Shown in pieces: positions 10,295 through 20,407 of a stretch of 64,000 nucleotides of DNA. The notes under the pieces were generated by a model. It was not told where the DNA came from. It saw nothing but the letters and a program-made list of their open reading frames with translations, and did not search any database. A program made the position numbers and the translations under genes. The DNA comes from Cryoendolithus antarcticus (Eukaryota; Ascomycota; Dothideomycetes; Cladosporiales; Cladosporiaceae). The first letter of the stretch is position 1; each line of letters begins with the position of its first letter. The DNA is taken from the NCBI GenBank assembly GCA_002077065.1, contig NAJO01000071.1:62001-126000 (forward strand), given 5' to 3'.

Positions 10295-12442
10295 TCAAAT
10301 CTTCACTTCGCCCCACCCAAATTCTCGATCCCCTCGATTACCATCCTTCCAGAACACTCTGGAGTCCTCGAACTCACCCTGCATCTTCAGGTCCATCCAT
10401 TGCCGCGAGACATCATCGGCCTTAGATTGGTCGCGGATACGAAGTTCGAACTTGAAATGATTCGGCTTGGCGATGAGGAGGGTGGTGAAGTCCATCGTCG
10501 GGTCTTCGGCTGATGGTGCCGCTCTGGCCGATACTTTGGGCTGCTGTGCGCGACTTGAGGTGGCGGTCGTGAAAGCCGAAGCGACCCTGCTGCGAATTTC
10601 GGAGAGCAGTGACATCGTCGGTGTTTCGGCGATGGTCTGGGCCTTCACTTGAGGCGAGGGCGGTGGCGTGAGGATGGACTCGACTGCCTTAGTGCTGGTG
10701 CGAGGCATGCAGAAGGCAGAGTCGCTTGAGCCTTGTCGCGAGCGGCTGGTGGTCTCGCCAAGCTGCATTGAAATCTCGCTCTCCGCCGGCGGCGTCTGTA
10801 GACCGGTAGTACGTCCGCGCACGTGGTCCGGCAGCAGAACCTTCGACTCATCTCTCCTCTGGAGGTCCAATGGCTCGACTTGCGCCAATTCCGGAGTCGC
10901 AGCGCCTATCTCGGGCACGGCGTGCCAGGAGAACATCCATGCCATGCAGCCAATACCGACGAAGAGGTCTGCCTCAGTGACGCCCATGCCTTGGCAGATA
11001 CGGCGCCCGTAGCCAAACTGGCTGTATGATGTGATAGTGGGAAATCGTGTAAGCGGCTCTTGATACGTGGGAAATTCTGGCTTCAGCCATTGCGTTGGAT
11101 TCCAGGCGTCTGGATTCGTGAAGACTTCTGGATCGCGGGAGATGGACCACTCGAGAGGATGCATGATTGAGCCGGCGGGAATGAAGTAGCCGTCGTAGAC
11201 GTCGTCTTTGACGGAGGCATGAGGAATACCGGTTGGTAACTGAGATTCATGTCAGTCCGAGCATCATTGGCCATACTTACAGTCCACTTACAGGTGGTCG
11301 CCATCGCAGAGTTTCGCGGATGAAGGCTCGCAGGACAGGCATGTCAGGCATATCGCTGAATCTCGGCATGCGATCACCACAGACGCGATCGATCTCCTCG
11401 TGCAGTAAATGCTGATATTGCGGGTAGTGCGTGTTTGCAAGACAGAAGCTCTGCATTGGTGCTGCGATGGTCAAGGCTCCGGCAATGCCGTGCATGCCTA
11501 CAGCATACGCGCCCTCCAGATCGGTCGGGAATCCCCACTTGTCCTTGTTGTCGAGGAACATGCTGGTCCAGGACTGCCTAGGTGCGCGTCCACTTCCAGC
11601 TTTCGGTGCTGAGTGTTGCTCATGCACTTCTGCTTGCATCGTCTGGAAGAACCTCTTCTCGGTTCTCGATCGCCGCGCTTCCCATGCCTTAGGTGCCGAC
11701 CACTTCTCCGGCAAAGACATGAGCACGGGGAGCTTGTTGCCGAGAGCGCCAGTGGGCGAGACACCAACTAGCAGCTCCCGAGCCCGCTGCTTGAGTTCAT
11801 CAGCGGCTGTCGATGTCCCCCAAGCCAGTTGACTTGTGACACGAGCAATGAAGGACTCCAGAGCGTGGTTGTAACGTTTAGGTTCAGACATCAGCTCGAA
11901 GAGCAACCGGACAGACTCGAGCTCGGGATATGCGTAAAAGCCGTTCTTCGCGGAAGTGTCCATGATCTGCTTACCCATCTTCCGCTGGCGAGTCCAGAGC
12001 TCGTTTCGGGACATGAGTGGCAGATATTGGCCGCTCGTCCGGTTGTCTTGCTCCAGCGCAGGGATGAACGGTCTCTCGGAGTAGTTGGCACTTCGCTTAG
12101 TGAGCAAGTCTTGTGCGATGCGATCTCGACTGATCCAGACGTGGTTGTGCCCAGCAAGGTTTACTTGGTAGATCGGGCCATACTCCAAGCCCCAGTTGTG
12201 GAAGGCCATCCAACTGTTCTTCTCGGGGACCTGGTGCACGCTACCTATGATTGGAAGGCCTAGGGAACGATTAGGATTGAATACAAGGGATTCACGTCGG
12301 GTCGCACACCTTTTGGTCCCGGCAGCCTCGTTACACCCTCAGGCAATCGCTGCTTCTTTGTCTTTTCGACATAGCGTACTAGCGCCGCAACTGCGACCAC
12401 TGCAGCGACCAGCAGAAGGGAGAGAAACGCCATTGGATGCAA
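10295..12442 (-). CDS. Cytochrome P450 with a long insertion after the heme motif
   Basis: Three exons: 12442-12310, 12259-11292 and 11239-10295; introns of 50 and 52 bp (GTGTGC and GTAAGT donors). The product is 681 residues, against about 500-530 usual. An N-terminal membrane anchor (FLSLLLVAAVVAVAALV) is followed by the Pro-rich hinge LPGPKGLPIIG. The K-helix ExxR is ETLR near residue 360, then PLPTGIPHA, and the heme loop is FGYGRRICQG with Cys near residue 449. About 20 residues later the sequence leaves the usual pattern for roughly 140 Ser/Thr/Pro-rich residues (for example ESILTPPPSPQVKAQT) before the normal final strands (FTTLLIAKPNHFKFELRIRD). It should be an ER-bound monooxygenase with a CPR partner; the substrate is unknown. 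The insertion stays in frame with no stop, so it is probably translated. Confidence 0.88.
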
Positions 12443-13162
12443 ATGTGTCTGACCTTAAATGATTGAATGAATGAATGAATGAATGGGAGCGACACCACGA
12501 TTAAAGAAGAGATCAGATACTAGGACATTTGCGACGAGGCAATTCGAAACTCCATACACCACGGAGAAAAAGATAGACTTTGCAAGAAGCGAGCAGGTGG
12601 GCATGCAACCGTTACCTCCATCGTCAAACGTCCATGCGGACGTGTGCATCTTTGCCAGAAGCAGACGACTCGTTGACTTGCGACACACGAATGCGTCCCA
12701 AAAGCGGATGATCGAGCGTGTCGGCGAATAACGTGCATAGCATTGACGGCTGTTGACCCCAGGGTATCGCGTGTCTGTGGATCAACCGCGAGCGACCGCC
12801 GTCTTGGGCCTGCATGGTGGTGGAGACCCCAAAGCACGGCCGTCCTGGAACAGGAGTTAAATGTACAGGTCAAGTAGCCCGGGGATGATCACCTCCATGG
12901 CAGTGACTTCACGAGGTGCGGCGTGGGGAAGGTCTGACTGGGATCGCAACTTGGGCCTGGGATCCCCAGATCGCTGCGATCAGTGGCAAAAGCCTTCAGT
13001 ACTATGGATAAGGCAGTCGCTCTATAGGGGTCAGCAATGCAGCACACTAGTAGGACGCAGGTGGGTCGAATGTGAGGCTAAGGTTCCACCCGCCTAATCC
13101 TCGCATCTGATCAGTCGAGGCCATCTGTTGCGACAAATGGTGCTTCAAGTATTCCTGGCGTG
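12443..13162. other. P450 upstream region
   Basis: Promoter side of the minus-strand P450. It holds the GAAT microsatellite listed separately. No supportable gene. Confidence 0.5.
12465..12484 (+). repeat. (GAAT)5 tetranucleotide repeat
   Basis: Five perfect GAAT units, preceded by the imperfect unit GATT, about 20 bp upstream of the P450 start codon. It therefore lies in the 5' leader or core promoter of that gene. Confidence 0.95.
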
Positions 13163-13573
13163 ATGGCGCCGATCGATGGCGACCCTGATCAACACCGGAG
13201 TGCACGATCAACTGTATGGCATCGGTACGTACAGTGCACTATGCTCAGTCTCATCGAGGCCTAACATGCAGACTCAACGCACATGTACCAGTCGGCGCCC
13301 AATTTGAGGATCTCGTTTTCTCTCCGAATGCACTCAGCAAGGGTAAGTGGGCCTCGCACGCAATGCACTGCGGAACATGAAAGGGACGTTGGCGAAGTGG
13401 AGTCACCAACGGCGTATGATGCGCTGGTGTGGCAGAAGAGTTTCGGATCATTGGCGCTTCGACCTTCTCCCTCTCTGCAAGCGTACGCGAATTGTAGAAG
13501 CTTTGACGAAGCCACACGAACTTCGAGGATCTTGACGACGCTCGGTGCCCACATGCCGGTTGTAGAGGCCTGA
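13163..13573 (+). CDS. Weak candidate small gene, three exons
   Basis: A possible 102-residue product from 13163-13224, 13272-13342 and 13398-13573. The first putative intron (47 bp) has a very good signature: GTACGT donor, CTAAC branch and ATGCAG acceptor. The second donor is GTAAGT at 13343, but the acceptor at 13397 (GCGAAG) lacks a clear branch site. The joined frame contains plausible protein text such as HVPVGAQFEDLVFSPNALSK and AYDALVWQKSFGSLAL, but I recognise no family. It could be a lineage-specific gene, a remnant of a larger enzyme gene, or chance. It is listed because the splice signals and frame agree. Confidence 0.22.
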
Positions 13574-15499
13574 TGTTTGAGGTACTTGACCGACATCAGA
13601 GTATGGCACATCGCCACGTCCACTAGTAGGTGAATTGACCGGCGGACGTATGTCTCCTTGCAGGCGATTGAGTATGGGAGAGGGCATACCGGAGTCACTC
13701 GCGGAGCTTAGCGAGCACGGTGTATGGCAAGGATTGGCGATGCCACCAGTGAGAAGATGATCGAGTCGCGTTGCTGAGCGCGGGATGAGGTGGAGTTGGT
13801 GCCAAGACGATCGTCAGGTACAGCCCGACCGAAACGCTGTTTCCCTTCCGGGTTCTCGGTACTTTGCCGAGCCCAATTGTCCCGTGCCCCAGTACTTGCA
13901 GCTAGGAGTATTTCCATCTTCTTTACAGCATGGCTTATCAACACCTGTACTACGCTCGATCAAGATCTTACGAGGGCTAGAGGCGTGAGTACACATTCGG
14001 CGCACCATTGCATTTCCAGCAGATCCTGCACGATGAAGACGGTGTCTGTGACTTCAACGCGGGGCAGGGCGCACGTTGAAGCAATGGCGTCAGACTGCCA
14101 GTCTAGCGAAAATCAATGCGGTTGTTCTGCCGCGACGCCAATCAGGTACCACGACTTTGGCGAAAGTTGCATGCGATTGGGCACGATAGTCATGCACATT
14201 GTCGATAGCATTTGCGAATTCTCATTTCCCCAAGACGCCTTCCTTTTGCTGCGGCCCGACCGTCGTCGTACTAGCAAGCGATAGCGCTTGCTGAACATTC
14301 AAGCCACACTGCAGAAGCATTTTCCCAATCGGTTTCGGCAGCACAAAGGGCGAAACCTAGATCCTTACTGGCAACCTTATCCTGAGGTAAGTGGCTGACA
14401 AGACTGCAATCCGCGTGGCGGCACAACGGTATCTTGGCCTGCGGCTGGTACTCATGACCGGAGTAGGGCCATGCTGGACTTGTACCGACCTTGATGAAAG
14501 AGAGGTCAAGACTCGATGCTTATGCTTACGCTCGAAGACCCTGTCCGGAGTGCAGAGCAAAGGCAACTCACTGTACTGTCACAGTCATCCTCCTCCTCAA
14601 GGGACGTTTCGCCGCTGATTACGCCACCGACTGCACATCAACACCGTTGACGAACTCTCCGGGCTATCTCCACTTGCGCCACGTTGCACCTGATGGTTGC
14701 CGCTCGCTCAAAAGGCAGGGCATGCGCAGTACCGAAGCAGCACGCGACTCGGTCAGTTACAGTCCCGATATGCCATGCCAATAGCGCATGCTCTTTCGCT
14801 CCGAAACGTATTGCATTCGAATTCTTCAACGCATGAGTGGAGTCGCAATGCAGGCTATTCGGGGTCTTGCACGAGGCCGAAGGCAGAGCGGACATGCGCG
14901 CAGAGGGTAACGACTCTGACGATAATGTCCTCTGAAATAACTCGCCTGTTGCACTGCCGTCCCGTTAGTAATGAGACGTCTGTGTCTGGAGAGCAGCTTC
15001 ACATCGTTGAGATGGCTGCGTGATAAGTCGCTGCTACTACGCTTGCCGCACGCTTGGGGCCTGGATCTCTCAAAACATTTGCACGACATTGCTTACTGGT
15101 GTCCCCTTCTCGTACATCTGCTGCAACAGTCGAGTCAATCCATACTCGGCTAGATTCAGACGCTTTGCAGTTCAATACTATGTTATCTGTGGTAGAGTCT
15201 TTGGAAGTATCCGGTTGCTGCTCTTCAAGAATCCTTGTCGTTACTATGGTAAACGAGCCGCCATGAGTAGCTTGTCAAATGGTCTTATTCTGTACTCCTC
15301 TAATCGACCTGCCATATGCAGGTCGAACACTAAGCGTGCGTGTACCCAAGGCAGACTCCTCGTGAACACATGTACTGTAGCTCCAAGAACACACCCTTGT
15401 CGCCGATCGAACGTTTCAACGTTTGCCTCGGCACGTTTGAGCTTGAGCTCAACATCATCGCGTGAAACCGTTGGTGATGACCCGAGTTCTATCAATACG
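13574..15499. other. Gene-poor spacer
   Basis: Nearly 2 kb with only overlapping short frames that lack domains. I see no tRNA, repeat or transposon remnant. It ends at the start of the small gene at 15500. Confidence 0.5.
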
Positions 15500-16058
15500 A
15501 TGTCAACCCAGCAGAAGTATTCAATCCTCATGCGCTCGGGCGTTCTGTCATCGTACTGATCAATCCTTGTAGCGTGTGGCAGGCTGCCCGCACCTCTCGA
15601 ACACCTACGAGCCGCTCCGGCACCGCTTCACCTAGCCAGCAAGGCAATCCTACACAACCGCCTCGCACAAAACCACAACAGGCGAATAACGCCTGGGCAC
15701 AACGTTCAAGTGAGAGCCAGGATCGGGAGGTGTCATCTAGCAATGGCCGGCCAGAGTCTAGTACTCTGAACGCGCAACAGGAGGAGCGCAGTCACGTTGC
15801 AGTCAATGGCTTCAACACAGCAGATGTCAAGGCGCTCTTGAACGGTGGTAGCAAGACCTTGCCTGCGGCGTATATGGTAGACGATAATGGTGGCATTGGG
15901 AGGGGTGGGGCATGGGGTTCGAAACGTGAGCATTGCGGTCTGCTATTATGATGAGGCGCTGACGTTGTTGCCGTACTACAGCCAACCATATGGCAAGTGG
16001 ACAGCCATTCCTGGTGCAGCTTGCGAAGCAGATCGCTACGCTGGAAGGCGGTGGATGA
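15500..16058 (+). CDS. Small conserved fungal protein of unknown function (hidden three-exon gene)
   Basis: Three exons, 15500-15516, 15573-15925 and 15982-16058, give 148 residues; both introns are 56 bp (donors GTATTC and GTGAGC). The first exon codes only five residues plus two bases, so the gene is easy to miss. The product starts MSTQQNVWQAARTSRTPTSR, has a long Ser/Gln/Pro/Asn-rich middle with NNAWAQRS, then an ordered-looking segment VAVNGFNTADVKALLNGG, and ends with GGAWGSKPNHMASGQPFLVQ followed by LAKQIATLEGGG. The second splice join falls inside GSK|PNHMASG and restores a block that I believe recurs in small proteins of other filamentous fungi. No enzyme motif, signal peptide or membrane segment is present; short helical motifs in a disordered chain suggest a binding protein. 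Function unknown. Confidence 0.7.
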
Positions 16059-16366
16059 GAGTGGTAGGATACAAGATTGAACACAGTGCACTACATTCAC
16101 TGCAGCTCCATGGGCACAGTGAAGGTAGGATTAGTCGTGACATAGCTCCACTGACTTCGATGAGGTAGGGATAGCTGCTACTAACCTGGGAGGTGAAGAG
16201 TGTAGCTGACCGCTTCATTAGCATCTCCACGTACGTGGCTTAGCGATTCAGGTACGGGCAAGGCATTCCATCACCGCGAGAGACAGCGTGTTGAAGGGGA
16301 TAAGCAGAACCCAAACCTCGTTGCTGTGAGTATATGGCTAGCCACAACATTGCGCTCTCCTGTACC
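16059..16366. other. Convergent 3' spacer
   Basis: 308 bp between the 3' ends of the small plus-strand gene and the minus-strand nitrate reductase. Nothing recognisable. Confidence 0.6.
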
Positions 16367-19300
16367 CTAGAAACCAAAGACATTTTTGTCTTCTTCATAA
16401 CCCCAATCTCTCAACGCGGGCAGCGCGGCCTTCTGGATCATCGCAGGTGGTCCGCACAGGAACACCACGCTCCCCTCTTCCGGTGCAAACAGCTTGTCCC
16501 TGATGACATCCGCACTGACATGCCCTTTCAACCCTTTCCAGTCGTCGCTTGGGTGGCTCAAAATATGCGTGACCTGCAGACCGCCTTTACTGTCCTTCTC
16601 GAACTGGTCAAGCTCATCCTTCAAGAGAATGTCCTTCTCGCTTTTATTGGCATCCAGGACCCGCAACTGCACGTTTTTGTCCTGTCCTAGAAGAGCTCGC
16701 GCAATCAGTGCGTAACCCGGCGTGATGCCCGATCCTCCCAACACCAACGAGATCTTTGTAAATATCATATCTTGGCCCGATATTGTGAACTGTCCGTTCC
16801 CATGATATACTATCTCGCCTGTAGGTCCCCGGATCTCGACTTCTTCGCCAAGTGGCATGCAGTCGAGAAGATTGCTCATCGCACCGCCAGGCTGCTCGGA
16901 AGTGGGAAAATACGTCTTGACCACAAGCTCGAACGTACCTTGCCCGTCTTGCATCTTGCTCACTTCGCCGCTTGCGTTCGCTCCGTTGGTCAGCGTCTTC
17001 CTTTCATCGCTCTTCTCCGGATCAGGAAGGAGAGGTCGAGTCGGGGTGTAAGAACGAATGAGCATGCGGTCTTTGAGGTGGAAGCCGAGCTGTACGTGCT
17101 GACAAGTCCCCAGACCAAGGTCTTTAGCACCGTCAGGTAGGCCGAATGTATACTTTCGAGTGTCCTCTGACAAAGATTCCCTATCCATGAGCTTGACTGG
17201 TACCCATCTATGCTTCTGGAGCACGACATCACCGTCGATCTGGCTGTCCTGGGCCTTCTCTTCAGCCGCAGCCTCGGCGTTGGCTTTAATGAAATTAGCT
17301 GCCTTGTCCGTGACCACTCCCAAAATGCATTCCTTCAGCTTCTGGTACGCAAAGCCGTCATGAATACCTGCGAACTCGTCACTGGTCTCTTGGTGTACCT
17401 TGCCAGCGTGCCCGAGGACGGCGGCTCTACCTCCGGGATGCCAGGTGAGCACAGAGGTGCAGTCGTAAACTTTATTATCGACCACTAGCCAGCAGTCATT
17501 CTCAATACTGTGCTTCTCAATTTCCTGTCTTGTGAATTGCTTCTGTGGTGCACCAGCATCACGCTTCGCACTAGCAATCTGGTTCTCAACGCTCGGCTTC
17601 ATCCACCCTCCCTTACCACTGCCAGGCTCCACTGGGTGTCTGAATCGCATATACGGCACTTCCTCACCTTTCCCCTGTTGGATTTCTGGCTTGACAACAT
17701 ACCAACAGTTATTCATCATGCCCATTGTGTTCCAGCTAAGCTTCTCCGGCTGTGTGTTCTTGAAAACATTCCATGCTCGTACAGACATACTTCTACTTTG
17801 CAAAAGATGCACGATTGAGACATCCACGTACCAGTGCAGCCATGTCCAGAATTTGTTTCCGTGTCTGATAGGGTAGTCAGGAAATTTGCGAATGCAGTAA
17901 AGCCAGGTCTGTCCTTCGTCTAAGCTGAGTTCAACGCGCTGGACTTCGTGGCCTCCGCCATCGTAAGCGTAGCCCTCAATCCTGTAGGTACTTCCTCGCT
18001 TGGCTTTTGCAAGCGAGATCTGCTCGCCTTGCGCTGGCTTCACGATCACGCTGTTGAGATTTTGCTCGTTGCATGCTGTGTCCGGGTGAGCAAACATTGC
18101 GTTTGCGAATTCTCCATCCTTTTCCGTGATGAAGCTGGGCAGCACTCGATTGTCCCAGATGTGGTAATGACTTTTATTCTCATAGTCGGTGACCCAGATC
18201 CTTTTGAGCCACTTGACACATCTGCCGCCGACATACCCGGGGATTATCACTCGTATGGGGTACCCGTGATCTGGTGGTAGGGGAACATCGTTCATATACA
18301 GCGCCAGAAGCACATCATTGCTCGGGTCCATGGCATAGTCCAGTGGAATGCAAGTTGCATACTTGCCCTCGCTCGGATCGTCCGCTCCCTCAAAATTGAC
18401 CCAGCGCAGCTTTCCCTCGCCCGTATACCTTCCAGGTGATATTCCGGCTGCCAGAAGGACGTCCCGTAGCAGCGGTCCTTTCCAGTAGGCACATCCCGTT
18501 GCGCCGGAACCCCAGTCAAAGCCCTTTGACCTTCTCACCATGTTCATCTCTTTCCTCCTGTTGCCATCGCAAGCAAGTGCGACTGCAATGTTGACATGTT
18601 CGAAATTGCGTTTCACGTCGTCCATTGACAGCACCAGCTTGCCATCCTCGATATCCAACTCATGAAACTCCCACAGAATACGAGGGACGGCACCATGATT
18701 GCGAACGTAGTGTAGCTCGTTAGGAGTGATTAGCCCGCCGTCAAAAAGCTTGCTCAGATGCGCCTCGGCGTTCAGCGGGTGTTTGCCAGTCAACCGTATC
18801 AGGTCACCCGAGCGTGGGAGCCAATTGTCGGGCGTAAACTGGTCTTGCTCGTCGATGGAGATGGTACTGCGATTGTAAGTCTGTGGACTCTCCCTCTTGC
18901 CATCATTCTGTTGAAGGCTGTAGCGGTAGTCCTTCTCGTGTCGCAGAGCTTTGAGTAACGCGATTTCCTGTGGCGTGTATCGCTCCAGCAACGTCTCGTA
19001 TTCGGCTGTTGTCTGAGCCTCACTGTCCGATTTCTCTTCTCCAGTTGCATATGCATCGTTGTGCTTGTGATTCTCGCCTTGCTTGCGTTTCCAGTCATTC
19101 TCTTCCTGCCCCGTATCCTCAGGACTGGGCTTCTCTTTGCTATCTTTGGTACGATCAACGGTCTGGGCATTGGTATTATCCTGAGACTCGTTCTTTTCCT
19201 TGCTCTCTTCTACTTGTTTCCTCTTTTTCAAATTCGCGGGCCATGCTTGTTCGTCCTTGACCCAATCTTCCGTAGCCTCGAAGACAAAGCGCCATCCTAA

Positions 19301-19654
19301 GCTCCTGTCCTGAGGATGTCTCAAATGGAAGTCTTCTTGATTGTTTATAACGTCTCGGAAGTTGATTAGGTCGCCCTTCTTGGCCCTAGACTTGAGCTCC
19401 TGGAATCGCTTTCTCGCATCTTCGTCGAATTTTTGCTCGTCTTCGGACTCTAATCCGCTTGAGGGGGAAGCCAGATCAGGGACATCGCTTGCTTCGTCAG
19501 TATCGTGCGTCAAGCCTGGCAGTCGACCCTGGTCATTCCGGTATCCTACGCGGTGCTGGTGACCGTTCGTCCAGTTCGGCTCATGGTGTATGTCTTCAGC
19601 TGACGAACCTGGATGATCTTTTACGGAAACTATCCACGGCACGTCGGAAGGCAT
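16367..19654 (-). CDS. niaD: Nitrate reductase [NADPH], with long N-terminal extension
   Basis: An intronless frame of 1095 residues. The order is the standard one: Mo-pterin (sulfite oxidase-like) domain from about residue 285 (LIRLTGKHPLN), with the Mo-ligand Cys in ALACDGNRRKEMNMV (about 362); dimerisation domain (DEGQTWLYCIRKFPDYP); cytochrome b5 (WHPGG near 738 and GIHDGFAY near 774 supply the two heme His); then the FAD domain (RSYTPTRP) and the NAD(P)H domain (LVLGGSGITPGYAL and FLCGPPAMIQKAALPAL), ending in FGF. It reduces nitrate to nitrite in the cytosol, the first step of nitrate assimilation. The first 284 residues exceed the roughly 70 of Aspergillus NiaD; they include a conserved-looking block (HPGSSAEDIHHEPNW, HLRHPQDRSLGWRFVFE) and a charged low-complexity run (about 143-220). 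No nitrite reductase or nitrate transporter gene is adjacent. Confidence 0.96.
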   Translation of the reverse strand: MPSDVPWIVSVKDHPGSSAEDIHHEPNWTNGHQHRVGYRNDQGRLPGLTHDTDEASDVPDLASPSSGLESEDEQKFDEDARKRFQELKSRAKKGDLINFRDVINNQEDFHLRHPQDRSLGWRFVFEATEDWVKDEQAWPANLKKRKQVEESKEKNESQDNTNAQTVDRTKDSKEKPSPEDTGQEENDWKRKQGENHKHNDAYATGEEKSDSEAQTTAEYETLLERYTPQEIALLKALRHEKDYRYSLQQNDGKRESPQTYNRSTISIDEQDQFTPDNWLPRSGDLIRLTGKHPLNAEAHLSKLFDGGLITPNELHYVRNHGAVPRILWEFHELDIEDGKLVLSMDDVKRNFEHVNIAVALACDGNRRKEMNMVRRSKGFDWGSGATGCAYWKGPLLRDVLLAAGISPGRYTGEGKLRWVNFEGADDPSEGKYATCIPLDYAMDPSNDVLLALYMNDVPLPPDHGYPIRVIIPGYVGGRCVKWLKRIWVTDYENKSHYHIWDNRVLPSFITEKDGEFANAMFAHPDTACNEQNLNSVIVKPAQGEQISLAKAKRGSTYRIEGYAYDGGGHEVQRVELSLDEGQTWLYCIRKFPDYPIRHGNKFWTWLHWYVDVSIVHLLQSRSMSVRAWNVFKNTQPEKLSWNTMGMMNNCWYVVKPEIQQGKGEEVPYMRFRHPVEPGSGKGGWMKPSVENQIASAKRDAGAPQKQFTRQEIEKHSIENDCWLVVDNKVYDCTSVLTWHPGGRAAVLGHAGKVHQETSDEFAGIHDGFAYQKLKECILGVVTDKAANFIKANAEAAAEEKAQDSQIDGDVVLQKHRWVPVKLMDRESLSEDTRKYTFGLPDGAKDLGLGTCQHVQLGFHLKDRMLIRSYTPTRPLLPDPEKSDERKTLTNGANASGEVSKMQDGQGTFELVVKTYFPTSEQPGGAMSNLLDCMPLGEEVEIRGPTGEIVYHGNGQFTISGQDMIFTKISLVLGGSGITPGYALIARALLGQDKNVQLRVLDANKSEKDILLKDELDQFEKDSKGGLQVTHILSHPSDDWKGLKGHVSADVIRDKLFAPEEGSVVFLCGPPAMIQKAALPALRDWGYEEDKNVFGF

Positions 19655-20407
19655 AGTGGAATGATGTGAAGGGGGGTTGAAAGTTGAGAACTGGAGCGCG
19701 AGACCGTACTATCGGAATGAGCAGAGGAGAGCACTCATCTCTTCTTACCCAAGGCAGAGTTCGGCATGACGATACCACTGCCTTCTGAATTCTGCCGCTC
19801 GAAGCTGCGACTGGTTGCAAACCTAATCCTATTGCCGTGTAGACGTTTCCTTGAGGTTGCAACGGGAGACTTCCGGCAGAGACATGTGTTCAGGGCTTCT
19901 GCTACGAGAAGACGAAAGCCGCGGTTGCCATGCCCTTTGGAGTCTCGCATCGCTGCCATAACAGGTGACAATAACGGCTGGTTTGAAGGATTCATTTGGA
20001 AAGGTTGCAGCCGTGGAAGCGTATTTTAAAGTTCGGCTGCGAGTGGCCAGTTTCTCACAAAATACCGCATAACGCGTCAGAGCAGCCTCAGAGATGTTCA
20101 CAGGCCTTACGTAATCACTTCCCAACCAATGGAATCTCATCTGGCATTCAAGCATCATCCCTTCTGCAATCTTCGTGGCTCCGGCGAGGCAATAGTGCCT
20201 CGTTCACTCCAGCTACGTGGGCACAATAGTGGCAACGTGACTAGTCACGACAGCATAGTGCCAGCTTGGGTGAGATTCGCCCTTAGGTGGATGACATAGG
20301 ATTGAGAGCATAAGCTGCATTGCTGACAATATATGGGCAAGTACATGGCCTAGTCGTTCGGGTCTACCAGCTCGTAAGGCCTCCGATTCAGCTGTTGGGG
20401 ACACAAG
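19655..20407. other. Nitrate reductase promoter region
   Basis: 753 bp between nitrate reductase and xylulokinase, both minus. It holds at least two GATA cores near the nitrate reductase start (one of the HGATAR form), compatible with AreA/NIT2 control but too few and short to prove it. No clear NirA (CTCCGHGG) site was found. Confidence 0.4.

Noticed and set aside
13261..13698. 145-codon minus-strand frame
   Set aside because: No domain; the plus strand has better splice evidence in the same interval.
15905..15935. tRNA-like B-box GGTTCGAAAC
   Set aside because: The flanking bases cannot form the T-stem and the site is inside a coding exon/intron junction.
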